DNA from: Corynebacterium resistens DSM 45100
Lineage (GTDB): Bacteria; Actinomycetota; Actinomycetes; Mycobacteriales; Mycobacteriaceae
Direction: 5' to 3'
Assembly: GCF_000177535.2 (NCBI RefSeq)
Contig: NC_015673.1
Location: 1,736,001-1,800,000 of the forward strand
DNA length: 64,000 nt
The translations under genes and the position numbers were made by a program. The notes beneath the pieces are model-generated. The model saw nothing but the letters and a program-made list of their open reading frames with translations, had not been told where the DNA came from and did no database searches. How positions within the stretch are numbered: the first letter of the stretch is position 1; each line of letters begins with the position of its first letter. Below, piece after piece: positions 45,426 through 53,899 of the stretch.

Positions 45426-46364
45426 CTACTCGTCATCTCGGCCGGTAGCGAACAGCCGGGCTGCGAAATCCCGGTTTATCCCTTCTGCACTGTGGCCCAC
45501 GGCGTAACTTTCTTCATTCAGCAATGGCATTGCCAACAGGTTCGACAAGCAGTAGAGTACCGGATCGCTTTCACGCTTAGCCGGATTCACATCCGTTGAA
45601 GTGCCGTCAGCCACCCAGACTTGGGTGGCGTGGGCTGCCATGGCTTTTTGTTTCAACGCCACATCCTCGGCATCCCCCTCAACCACAAAATCAACTTTTG
45701 CTGGATTCTCCCGTGTGTCCACCCCAGCTACATCGCCTTCCGTTGGCATCAGCCATCCTTCTGGCACTTCCACACCTTCGAGAGCCGGCATTACTCGCGC
45801 GCGATCCGTAACGGCCCACAGCACCTGCCGTGGTTCCCATTCCGTTCCACGAAGTTCTTCAACCGCCGCGTGGGTGATGTGGTGTGCACGAATGTGGTCA
45901 GGGTGCCCGTATCCCCCATTTCGATCGTAAGTCACGATAACCGCGGGGCGTCGATCCTTGATGATGGCCACCAACTGATCAACCTGAAGTGAGAAGTCTG
46001 CCGGGCGGTTTTCGGCAGCGAAGGCTCGTGGATGCTCGATGGAAGGAGTACCGGCCATGCCGGAATCTCGCCATCGTCCAGCCCCTCCGAGCAGCAACGG
46101 ACCATGGCTAATACCCAAAACTCGCAGGGCCCGCTGCAGCTCCGCGACGCGGTAGCCACCCAACAATCCAGTACCACCAGCGCGCTGAGATTCAACAACG
46201 AGACGTGCGTACTTTTCCCCGATGACTTCCCCTTCCTCACCAAGCGTGCAAGTCACATTCGTCACCTCCTGGCCTAACCTGCGCGCTTTCGCCAACAATA
46301 GGCCGGTCCAGATAGATTCATCATCTGGGTGAGCGTGGACGGCGAGAATTCCGTGGGCGGGCAT
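45426..46364 (-). CDS. mshB: Mycothiol-synthesis deacetylase MshB
   Basis: This 312-aa LmbE-type zinc enzyme removes acetate from GlcNAc-inositol in mycothiol synthesis. AVHAHPDDESIWTGLLLA gives the AHPDDE zinc/base motif, CTLGEEGEVIG and LGGAGRWRDSGMAG are MshB-specific, and YGHPDHIRAHHIT carries the third zinc ligand. AGGAGGAG lies 2 nt before ATG 46364. It follows lpqW after 51 nt in an operon with typA, as in mycobacteria. Mca (the S-conjugate amidase) is a paralog but the middle motifs favour MshB. Confidence 0.93.
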   Translation of the reverse strand: MPAHGILAVHAHPDDESIWTGLLLAKARRLGQEVTNVTCTLGEEGEVIGEKYARLVVESQRAGGTGLLGGYRVAELQRALRVLGISHGPLLLGGAGRWRDSGMAGTPSIEHPRAFAAENRPADFSLQVDQLVAIIKDRRPAVIVTYDRNGGYGHPDHIRAHHITHAAVEELRGTEWEPRQVLWAVTDRARVMPALEGVEVPEGWLMPTEGDVAGVDTRENPAKVDFVVEGDAEDVALKQKAMAAHATQVWVADGTSTDVNPAKRESDPVLYCLSNLLAMPLLNEESYAVGHSAEGINRDFAARLFATGRDDE

Positions 46365-46415
46365 TGCTCCTCCTGCTTCTAAAAGATGGGCCCGATCAAC
46401 GAATGCGGGTCGCGA

Positions 46416-48299
46416 TTATTTTGAGTCTGCCGTGGTGGTCGGCCCGGTGGCGGATGAACTAGCCTCTCCCGCCTGTCCTGTTTGGCCATCCTGTAGCGTC
46501 CAACGCGCAGCCGATGGGAAGATTCCACTCGTGGGGCTGAAGGGCCAGTCGGAAAGATCCGCGCTAGGTCCTTGCAGCGTAGGGTTTGTGGCGACGAGGT
46601 GCTGCTCTCCTAACAGTGGCAGCACCGCATTTTGCGCAGCTATATCTTCGTCGATCTTGGCCTGCGAGCTAAACAAACGGTCGTCCGCATTGGTCACAGC
46701 ACGTTCGACGATCCGGTCAATGCTGGCGGAACAGAACCCACTGATGTTGTTTCCTACAGTGAGCTGGTTTTTTGTTGCCTCGGTATCGTCGCCTTGGGGT
46801 TCATTTTGGTTGTTATTCGAAGCCGTGGCGGAGGAGGTAGCAGAGATTCCAGCATCCGTCGAATGAGATGGCTCCGCATTTCTAGCCGTTGTGGATTTTG
46901 TGGCGGATGCATCAGTGTTTTCGTTCGTGCTCCCTGAACCACCTGCCACGCCCCCAGCGTTGGCTCCATTGGCCGTAGCGCAGCCGAACTGATCAGAGTA
47001 CTGGCTGGGGCTAGTTGGGCTATTTTGCCAGTGCACAACCAGATCCACCGAACCATCGGCCAAGGCAGTGGTGTGCAATGCGCTGGCCTCGATGGTGCTA
47101 ACCCGAGCATCAAAACCCGCTTGTACTAGTTGGTCAGCCACGGTTCGGGCAGCATTCACGGCTAGTACGTCATCAGAATTCACACCGATGGTGATGAGCT
47201 TGTGCGGAGCATTTTTTGTCTTAGCGGGCTCGCCCGAAAGCGCAGCCGGAAGAACATCCCACCGAGGCTTGGGTGCCTGAGCGCGCTTTGTCACGACCTT
47301 TGCGATCACATCACGATCGAGAGCACGCATGACTAGGGCTCTTAGCTTTGGATCCCGCATAGCTTGACTGCGCAGATTAGCCGACAAATTGAGCTGTACA
47401 GCTCTGCTTGTCATTCGCTGTTGTACGCCCTTGATCTGCTGGACCGCCAACTGCGATTGTTCCGCCGGACGCATCGCCAGCATTTGAATCTGCCCGGTAC
47501 GCAGCATTTGTGCAGCCGTAGCAGTATCCGGTACTGCGGTGAAGACCAGTTTGTCAGTCAGAGCTGGGTTTGCCCCCCAGTAGCGGTCATTGCGCTGTAA
47601 TTCGACGATACCGCGGCCTGCATCGACCGCTGCGACCATATACGCTCCCGCGGAGGCGGCCGAAGCGTTCTCCATCATCTCGCCGAATCTATGGTTCTCG
47701 GCGCGGTAAATATGGCTCGGCAGGACGTGGCGGAAAAGTTCTTTCCACGCTGTATATGGTTCTTTCAACGTGATGCTGAACTCGGTGGCTGACCCCTGAG
47801 ATTCGAATTTCGCAATCCGCCGATACCCATCGGCACCCTCCACACCTGCGGTGTTGGCCATTTGGTTGGCAAGGTATTCAAAGTCGCTACTCGTCACCGG
47901 CGTGCCATCAGACCACTGCGCTTGGGGATTCAGTTTGTAGCGAATGGACGTCGGGGCTTGCGGATCATTAGGGGTTACCTCACTAAGCAAATTTGTGTCC
48001 TGCACCCAACCCCCGGGCCCCATCACAAAAGCGCTGGGCAGCGTGAGGTCCGCTATCGCCGAAATCAGCGACGATTCGTTTCCCGCTAGATGCGGGTTGA
48101 GGTTTGAGGTGAACGCATCCACCCCGACCGTGATTTGCTTTCCCTTGCCCCGGTCATCCCTGTTCAGGGGCGCCGGGGTGGAGGTTGTGGTGCTTTCTTC
48201 TTCAACCGTCGGTGCGTCGCCAGGGTTTGCTTGGCATGACGCCACGCTGATGGTGGCCACCAAAGCCATGCAGGTGCGCATGAAACGCTTGCCGGACAT
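46416..48299 (-). CDS. lpqW: LpqW-type family-5 solute-binding lipoprotein
   Basis: This 627-aa protein has a signal ending SVASC (lipobox, Cys 22), a Ser/Thr-rich linker and a family-5 peptide-binding fold, with a Ser/Asn/Thr-rich insertion near 440-510. Although the fold is that of OppA, no permease genes are present. Its place between typA and mshB matches mycobacterial LpqW (Rv1166), a regulator of PIM/lipoarabinomannan synthesis that supports mannosyltransferase MptB in corynebacteria. Orthology rests on synteny and fold. AAGG precedes ATG 48299. Confidence 0.85.
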   Translation of the reverse strand: MSGKRFMRTCMALVATISVASCQANPGDAPTVEEESTTTSTPAPLNRDDRGKGKQITVGVDAFTSNLNPHLAGNESSLISAIADLTLPSAFVMGPGGWVQDTNLLSEVTPNDPQAPTSIRYKLNPQAQWSDGTPVTSSDFEYLANQMANTAGVEGADGYRRIAKFESQGSATEFSITLKEPYTAWKELFRHVLPSHIYRAENHRFGEMMENASAASAGAYMVAAVDAGRGIVELQRNDRYWGANPALTDKLVFTAVPDTATAAQMLRTGQIQMLAMRPAEQSQLAVQQIKGVQQRMTSRAVQLNLSANLRSQAMRDPKLRALVMRALDRDVIAKVVTKRAQAPKPRWDVLPAALSGEPAKTKNAPHKLITIGVNSDDVLAVNAARTVADQLVQAGFDARVSTIEASALHTTALADGSVDLVVHWQNSPTSPSQYSDQFGCATANGANAGGVAGGSGSTNENTDASATKSTTARNAEPSHSTDAGISATSSATASNNNQNEPQGDDTEATKNQLTVGNNISGFCSASIDRIVERAVTNADDRLFSSQAKIDEDIAAQNAVLPLLGEQHLVATNPTLQGPSADLSDWPFSPTSGIFPSAARWTLQDGQTGQAGEASSSATGPTTTADSK

Positions 48300-48353
48300 A
48301 TGTGTGACCTTACTAGTTCAAGAAAACAGTGGACGTGAGGAATTTCAGCGAAA

Positions 48354-50261
48354 TTACTTGTTACGCTGCTTTTCGCGCGAACGAGCACGAGCGCGATCGG
48401 TCGCGTTCAAGATGGTCTTGCGCACGCGAACAACGTCGGGTGCGACCTCGACACATTCATCCACACCACAGAACTCCATAGCTTCCTCAAGCGTCAGGTT
48501 GCGCGCCTTAGCCAAGGTCACGGTCGCGTCCGCAGTGGCAGAGCGCATGTTCGTGAGCTTCTTCTCCTTGGTGATGTTGATATCCATGTCCTCATCACGG
48601 TTATTCGCGCCGACGACCATTCCCTCGTATGCTTCCGCACCCGGCTCCACGAAGAAGGTGCCACGGTCAGCAAGCTGCTGGAGGGCGTAGGCAGTGATCT
48701 GGCCCGAACGGTCGGCAACCAAAGAACCGGTGGCACGGTCCTTGATCTCGCCAGCCCATGCTTCATAACCAGCCGAATAGCTATTGGCAATGCCCGTGCC
48801 ACGCGTTTCAGTCATAAAGACAGTACGGAAACCAATAAGACCACGAGCGGGAACAATAAACCTCATGCGAACCCAACCGGTTCCGGTGTTATCCATGCCC
48901 TCCATGCGGCCCTTTCGGGCTGCCATCAACTGAGTGATGGCTCCCAAGTGCTCTTCTGGAACATCGATAACGAGGTTTTCGTATGGCTCCTGTAGCTGAC
49001 CGTCAACGGTCTTGGTCACCACCTGCGGCTTACCCACCGTCAGTTCAAAGCCTTCGCGGCGCATGGTCTCAACTAGCACGGACAGTGCCATCTCACCACG
49101 GCCCTGCACCTCCCAAGCATCTGGGCGCTCGGTTGGAAGCACACGAAGGGAAACGTTACCGATGAGCTCCTGATCCAAGCGAGCCTTCACCATGCGAGCG
49201 GTCAGCTTATCGCCTCCGCCCTTGCCGGCCATCGGAGAGGTATTTACGCCGATAGTCATGGAGATCGCTGGCTCATCCACGGTGATACGCGGCAGAGCCA
49301 CTGGGTTCTCCGGATCCGCCAAAGTATCGCCAATCATGATGTCGTCAATACCCGAGATGGCAGCAATATCACCGGCGATAACCTCGTCGGCTGGCACTCG
49401 GGTCACGCCGACCGTGCGAAGTAGCTCCGCGATCTTTGCAGTCTTGGTATGTTCGTTGCCATCTTCGTCGTAGTGAATCCACGCAACCTGCTGTCCCTTG
49501 CGCAGCTTGCCGGCGTGAATACGCACCAGACCAATGCGGCCTAGGAAGCTGGAAGAGTCAAGGTTTGTGACGTGGGCTTGCAATGGCCCCTCCACATCGG
49601 CGCTTGGCTCTGGAAGTACTTCATACAGCACATCGAACAGCGGTTGCAGATCCTCGGAGTCCGGCACGTTGCCGTTGCCTGGATTCTCGGTGGAAGCTTT
49701 GCCCTCACGACCGGAGGTGTACAGCACTGGCAGATCTAGTAGTTGCTCAGCCGCCTCAGCAGCTTCGTCATCGAGGGTGGAGGCCAGTTCCAGCAGCAGA
49801 TCCTGTGCCTCTTCTACGACCTCGTCGATGCGGGCATCGGGTCGGTCAGTCTTGTTCACACAGATGATGACTGGCATTTTCGCGGCCAGTGCCTTGCCGA
49901 GCACAAATCGAGTCTGTGGCAGTGGCCCCTCGGAGGCGTCAACCAGCAAAACAACACCGTCCACCATGGACAGCGCACGCTCCACCTCGCCACCAAAGTC
50001 GGCGTGACCTGGGGTATCGATGACGTTGATGATCAGATCGGAGCCATCCTTGCCCGCGCCCGCCCGGCGGATGGCGGTGTTCTTAGCGAGGATGGTGATG
50101 CCCTTTTCCTTTTCCAGGTCACCGGAGTCCATCACACGTTCTTCCACCTCGCCGTGGGCGGAGAAGGCGCCAGATTGGTGGAGCATGGCATCCACGAGAG
50201 TCGTCTTACCGTGGTCGACGTGTGCGACGATGGCAACATTACGGAATTCAGTCAAAGACAC
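48354..50261 (-). CDS. typA: Ribosome-binding GTPase TypA/BipA
   Basis: This 635-aa translational GTPase has the complete G motifs: AHVDHGKTTL (G1), GITILAKN (G2), DTPGHADFGGE (G3), NKTDRPDAR (G4). Elongation-factor-G-like domains II-V and the BipA C-terminal domain follow. It acts in ribosome assembly and stress, including cold. GTG 50261 has GGAAG upstream. It heads the typA-lpqW-mshB transcript (54-nt and 51-nt gaps). Confidence 0.96.
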   Translation of the reverse strand: MSLTEFRNVAIVAHVDHGKTTLVDAMLHQSGAFSAHGEVEERVMDSGDLEKEKGITILAKNTAIRRAGAGKDGSDLIINVIDTPGHADFGGEVERALSMVDGVVLLVDASEGPLPQTRFVLGKALAAKMPVIICVNKTDRPDARIDEVVEEAQDLLLELASTLDDEAAEAAEQLLDLPVLYTSGREGKASTENPGNGNVPDSEDLQPLFDVLYEVLPEPSADVEGPLQAHVTNLDSSSFLGRIGLVRIHAGKLRKGQQVAWIHYDEDGNEHTKTAKIAELLRTVGVTRVPADEVIAGDIAAISGIDDIMIGDTLADPENPVALPRITVDEPAISMTIGVNTSPMAGKGGGDKLTARMVKARLDQELIGNVSLRVLPTERPDAWEVQGRGEMALSVLVETMRREGFELTVGKPQVVTKTVDGQLQEPYENLVIDVPEEHLGAITQLMAARKGRMEGMDNTGTGWVRMRFIVPARGLIGFRTVFMTETRGTGIANSYSAGYEAWAGEIKDRATGSLVADRSGQITAYALQQLADRGTFFVEPGAEAYEGMVVGANNRDEDMDINITKEKKLTNMRSATADATVTLAKARNLTLEEAMEFCGVDECVEVAPDVVRVRKTILNATDRARARSREKQRNK

Positions 50262-50683
50262 AGTTCCGATTCTTCCTGTCCTAAATATCTAGGCCCGCGC
50301 TAATTCTTAACGATGTTCCAGCACGTGGTTTCCGCACTGCCGGACGGACCATTTGGCCCAGTCCTCACATCAGCGCGAACGGGCGTTGGAAAATTACTGT
50401 TCAATCCTACTCGCTGAAGCGCCATCTACGCAGTGGGCATGGGTGTTTTCACCTTTAACTTCGCTGGGTTTCGCTTTTCTTCCCCCTCGACGCCACACTG
50501 ACCAGCACAAACGCCGGAACTCGTCTCACCAGATTTCCTAATTTCGAATTTCCACAACCACCTCGAATAGAGGTGCTATTCTTATCAAAAGTAATTCAGT
50601 ACGTGACAAATGTTACTCCTGTGACTATTGTGACTGATATCTTGGAATAATCTGAACGAGAAGCACCTTCTGAAAGGTTCACC
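50262..50683. other. 422-nt divergent intergenic region
   Basis: It separates typA from the secreted-protein gene. The typA side shows nothing distinctive. The other side holds the hairpin CACCTC-GAATA-GAGGTG (50559-50575), four 9-nt direct repeats (50603-50638), an AT-rich -10 candidate (AATAAT at 50646-50651) and the ribosome site GAAAGG (50672-50677). Confidence 0.65.
50603..50638 (+). promoter_or_regulatory. Four tandem 9-nt repeats GTGACnnnT
   Basis: GTGACAAAT (50603), GTTACTCCT (50612), GTGACTATT (50621) and GTGACTGAT (50630) run head to tail. They end 8 nt before the -10 candidate, over the expected -35. Exact 9-nt direct repeats there are what OmpR/MtrA-type response regulators bind; the regulator is inferred, the repeats are directly seen. 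Confidence 0.6.
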
Positions 50684-51382
50684 ATGGCACTCTCTCGCTA
50701 CTCACGTCGTGCACTGGCTGCGCTGACAGCTGCTGGCGCTCTGGCTGCGCCCGCCGTAATTGCTCCCAGTGCAGCCCAGGCTGCACCGCAGTCATCTGTT
50801 GGCCCGATCGACCACTTGGGTCGCCCAGCCCCACACGTGCTGAATCAGCTCGACGCGATCGCGAAAAACCCTCAACTTCCCAAGGAAGTTCGGGAGAAGA
50901 TCGCCAAGGCTGTGAGCTTCTTCCGTGGAGATGGCAAGCCAGGAGTGAAGATGCCAAAGAGCGGCCCTGCCTTCACTCAGTTCGGTTGGCCTACAGTTTC
51001 CGGCAAATGCATCGGTGGGAAGAACAAAGCTGTTGGCACTGCCATGGCCGTTCCCGGCCCTGCCAAGCTCCCTCTCCCAGGCGTTAAGGCCGGTGAAGTG
51101 AACTTTGTCTTCACGGGTCTTGGCACCGGCAAGGTTGCCAAGCACCAAAAGGCTCCAATGAACGTGCGTTGGATCAACCTCAATACCGGCAAGGTCGGCC
51201 TCACCAAGCTGGGATACAACGGCATTAATCCGGACGGCCCAGCAACCGTAAACGGTGCAGCAAAGACGGGTCGTGGAACCGTCCTCGCCCTGCTGGAAGG
51301 TGGCGTGACCACCTACGAGAAGGAATCTGGCAACACCCATTGTTCCTTCCTCCCCACCGCTGCAATGATCAACGTTCGTTAA
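50684..51382 (+). CDS. Secreted protein of unknown function
   Basis: This 232-aa protein has a signal peptide with SRRALAALTAAGALAAP and the cleavage site AQA-AP near residue 34; the RR could route it by Tat. The mature part has a helical N-terminus (residues 45-85) and a beta-rich C-terminal domain (FTQFGWPTVSGKC to the end) with two Cys that could form a disulfide. The size and pattern resemble secreted proteins found across mycolate actinobacteria, but I cannot name a function. GAAAGG is 6 nt before the ATG. A terminator at 51414 ends the unit. Confidence 0.8.
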   Translation: MALSRYSRRALAALTAAGALAAPAVIAPSAAQAAPQSSVGPIDHLGRPAPHVLNQLDAIAKNPQLPKEVREKIAKAVSFFRGDGKPGVKMPKSGPAFTQFGWPTVSGKCIGGKNKAVGTAMAVPGPAKLPLPGVKAGEVNFVFTGLGTGKVAKHQKAPMNVRWINLNTGKVGLTKLGYNGINPDGPATVNGAAKTGRGTVLALLEGGVTTYEKESGNTHCSFLPTAAMINVR

Positions 51383-51413
51383 TTCGAGCGCTTTACTCAT
51401 AGCCACCACCACT

Positions 51414-51447
51414 GCCGGGGCACCGAGGCATTCCTCGGTGCCCCGGC
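51414..51447. terminator. Terminator, 15-bp perfect stem
   Basis: GCCGGGGCACCGAGG (51414-51428) pairs with CCTCGGTGCCCCGGC (51433-51447) around CATT; the following bases are T/C-rich. Confidence 0.88.
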
Positions 51448-51515
51448 TTCTTCCGTTCCCATCTTTATCGGGCCCCAATCTCCCCATATTCCTTTTAGTG
51501 ACAGGCATCCACACC

Positions 51516-52076
51516 ATGACGGACATTGACCTACACCCGATCAAAGTTGAAACCTTTGACATCGCAGGCCAGTTCAATATCGACCCCAAGGGCAACGAGC
51601 GCCATGTTGATGAGTATCGATTACATGACAATGCCTTGTACATGGGCCGGCCGGCAGACCACCCTGATTTCAACTACCTAGAATCGTGGCTTCTCCCTGG
51701 TCACAACCTACGCATCAGCCGATTCCATTTCCGCGAAGGGTTCAAGGCGACCCAGGAACTTTACGTCGATATCGCGCTGATCGATCGCAGATGCGAGAAC
51801 TCTGTCGATAACGGCAACAATAGACCCCCAGAAGTATGGACCACGAGAGACCTCTACGTTGACCTAGTCAGCCACTCCGACGGTCGGTGGGATCTTCTTG
51901 ACCTCGACGAACTAGGGGCCGCGATCGAGGAAGGCTACCTTCGAGCGTCCGAAGCCGCTGCTGCGTTGATCACCACACAATCCGCGATTGATGGAATTGG
52001 GAGCCTAGGATTCGACGGTTGGATTGAAAGCTTGGGCGTCGAGATAGATTGGCCTGTGTGGGAAGAGCGACATTAG
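51516..52076 (+). CDS. DUF402 protein
   Basis: ATG 51516 gives 186 aa; the longer frame from 51438 overlaps the terminator. LYVDLVSHSDGRWDLLDLDELGAAIEEGYL is a DUF402 hallmark. Members with known function are nucleotide-type phosphohydrolases (such as FomD and ribonuclease-linked Ntdp), using Asp residues for metal; the DLYVDLV and DLLDLDE Asp clusters fit. The substrate here is unknown. GACAGG upstream is a weak ribosome site. Confidence 0.8.
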   Translation: MTDIDLHPIKVETFDIAGQFNIDPKGNERHVDEYRLHDNALYMGRPADHPDFNYLESWLLPGHNLRISRFHFREGFKATQELYVDIALIDRRCENSVDNGNNRPPEVWTTRDLYVDLVSHSDGRWDLLDLDELGAAIEEGYLRASEAAAALITTQSAIDGIGSLGFDGWIESLGVEIDWPVWEERH

Positions 52077-52164
52077 CTGCATAAAGTCTGCGAAGTTCTT
52101 CAAAACACTGTCAGCTCACGTATTTTCATTGCACCCGCGGGTTTACAAGCGTATGGGTGGAGAC

Positions 52165-52818
52165 ATGGCTAAAAAGATTATCGTCATCGGAGGCCACGGC
52201 AAGGTGGCCCAGCTTGCAACTCCCCTGCTCGTCAACGAGGGCTACGAAGTCACTTCCGTGATTCGCAACCCACACCACGTTCCTGATATTGAAGCTTTGG
52301 GCGCAAAGCCAGAGCTGCAGGACATTACCGAATTATCCGTTGAGCAGTTCACTGACGTGTTGAGTGGCCACGATGCCATCATTTGGTCTGCTGGGGCCGG
52401 TGGCGGTGCACCTGAACGTACCTACGCTATCGACCGCGATGCAGCTATCAACTCCATCGCCGCAGCCAAAAAGGCTGGCGTGAACCGCTACGTCATGGTT
52501 TCCTACTTTGGCGCTGGCCCTGACCATGGTGTTCCGGAGGATCACTCTTTCTTCGCCTACGCCGAATCCAAGGCAGCGGCCGATGCTGCACTGCGTGAAT
52601 CCGGCTTGGACTGGACGATCTTGGGACCAGGCACCCTGACCGATACCGATGGCCGAGATTCTATTGACGCCGAAGCATCCGAGCCGGCGAAAGTCGCTCG
52701 CGCGACGGTAGCCAACGTTATCGCGCATACCGTGTTCAACTCAGGCACTGAGCAGCGCACAATCAACTTCAATGAAGGAGAGACCCCCATTCCCGTGGCC
52801 CTTAACCCGGAGCTATAG
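52165..52818 (+). CDS. NAD(P)-binding atypical SDR / NmrA-like protein
   Basis: From ATG 52165, with GGTGGAG just upstream, the product is 217 aa (ATG 52153 would add four). It opens KKIIVIGGHGKVAQLATPLL, a Rossmann GxxGxxA-type NAD(P) site, and continues HDAIIWSAGAGGG and YVMVSYFGAG. The usual Tyr-x3-Lys appears as YAESKAAADAAL. This size fits NAD(P)H-binding stress proteins such as YwnB/BVR-B relatives. Substrate unknown. A terminator follows at 52929. Confidence 0.82.
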   Translation: MAKKIIVIGGHGKVAQLATPLLVNEGYEVTSVIRNPHHVPDIEALGAKPELQDITELSVEQFTDVLSGHDAIIWSAGAGGGAPERTYAIDRDAAINSIAAAKKAGVNRYVMVSYFGAGPDHGVPEDHSFFAYAESKAAADAALRESGLDWTILGPGTLTDTDGRDSIDAEASEPAKVARATVANVIAHTVFNSGTEQRTINFNEGETPIPVALNPEL

Positions 52819-52928
52819 CCTTCGCGACCGGCGCCTAGAAGTTGCCACGATCCCCGCGAGGTGGTGCGACATGCTGCGCGGGTAGTATTACACGCTTCGA
52901 GGAAATGCGACACGCAAGGTGGCAACGC

Positions 52929-52967
52929 AAAGCTCCCCAAGGTCAAAGTGTGACCTTGGGGAGCTTT
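52929..52967. terminator. Terminator, 17-bp perfect stem
   Basis: AAAGCTCCCCAAGGTCA (52929-52945) pairs with 52951-52967 around a 5-nt loop. It lies between convergent genes. Confidence 0.88.
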
Positions 52968-53043
52968 CTGCGACTTAATAGACGGACTTCAGTGACCTAT
53001 ACAGCAGTACGGTGGCTGGAGCCCGAACTAGGCAGCTATCGAT

Positions 53044-53772
53044 TTAGTAGCGCGGGCGACTCTCGCAAGCAATACCATCGCCATCTCGATCGAGCCGTCC
53101 AGAGTAACCGGCATCGTTAGCAGTGATGGGGTGGCCGAGACGGTTCCAGACATCCTTGCAGTTGGCGTAGTAAACGTTCTGCGGGCGCGGGGCCGGAGCT
53201 GGACGTGGAGCTGGCTTCTTAACTGGTGCTGGAGCTGGGCGTGGAGCTGGTGCAGGCTTCGGCGAAGGCTTGGCCGGAGCCGGGTGCGTTGGAGCCTTCT
53301 TCGCAGGGGTGACGGCAGACTTCTTGGCTGGAGCCTTCTTCACCGCCGCCTTCTTCGCAGGGGTGATAGCAGGCTTCTTGGCTGGTGCCTTCTTTGCTGG
53401 AGCGAAAGGATTAGGCAAGATCCGTGCCTGAATTGCCCAGTTGATACCAGCAGAAATCAGACCGCCGATGGCCAGAGCTCCAACAACCACGCCGAATACG
53501 GTGCGCACGTCCGTGGAGCCGACAGGCTGAGAGCTCAGGTCGTCGCTTTGCTTAGCGCCATCATCCGAAGTTCCTGAACCGGACGGAGCTCCGTTACCTT
53601 CAGAAGTGGAGGTATCCTTCTTTTCGGCTGGATCGGTGTTATTTTCCGTGTTCTGAGCCGTGGCAGATCCGGCTAGGGAAGACAACGGGCTTTCTTCTTG
53701 CGCCACTGCGGGGGAAATACCGCTAATAACGAGGCTGATGGACAGCCCCGCAACCATCAATCGTTTCTTCAT
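53044..53772 (-). CDS. Excalibur-domain surface protein with Lys/Ala/Pro repeats
   Basis: This 242-aa protein has a signal peptide (cleavage AVA-QE near residue 25), a Ser/Thr/Asp-rich spacer, a membrane helix at about 90-112 (VFGVVVGALAIGGLISAGI), a basic repeat region (APAKKAPAKKP type) then Pro/Ala-rich repeats, and a C-terminal excalibur domain: YYANCKDVWNRLG and DRDGDGIACE, a calcium-binding DxDxDGxxCE loop with paired Cys. The basic Pro/Ala-rich part would span or bind the cell wall. The promoter region contains interleaved inverted repeats (53802-53857). Confidence 0.85.
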   Translation of the reverse strand: MKKRLMVAGLSISLVISGISPAVAQEESPLSSLAGSATAQNTENNTDPAEKKDTSTSEGNGAPSGSGTSDDGAKQSDDLSSQPVGSTDVRTVFGVVVGALAIGGLISAGINWAIQARILPNPFAPAKKAPAKKPAITPAKKAAVKKAPAKKSAVTPAKKAPTHPAPAKPSPKPAPAPRPAPAPVKKPAPRPAPAPRPQNVYYANCKDVWNRLGHPITANDAGYSGRLDRDGDGIACESRPRY

Positions 53773-53801
53773 GCGGTCAATATAAACGACGCTTGTAGAA
53801 C

Positions 53802-53857
53802 TTTCCCTATTGCAAACAACAAGGGGGTAATGTAAATAGGGAAAATGCTACCCCCCT
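53802..53857. promoter_or_regulatory. Two interleaved inverted repeats
   Basis: TTTCCCTATT (53802-53811) pairs with AATAGGGAAA (53835-53844). A second pair, AGGGGGTA (53822-53829) with TACCCCC (53849-53855), is interleaved with it. This lies upstream of the excalibur gene and directly beside the IS left end. Confidence 0.6.
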
Positions 53858-53899
53858 CGCCAGGATGAACTAGCCCCCGAAAGTTGGACTGGTTTAACT

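Noticed and set aside
50602..50617. GlxR/CRP-type site CGTGACAAATGTTACT
   Set aside because: It can be read as a weak GlxR half-site pair, but the exact 9-nt direct periodicity of four units explains the sequence better.
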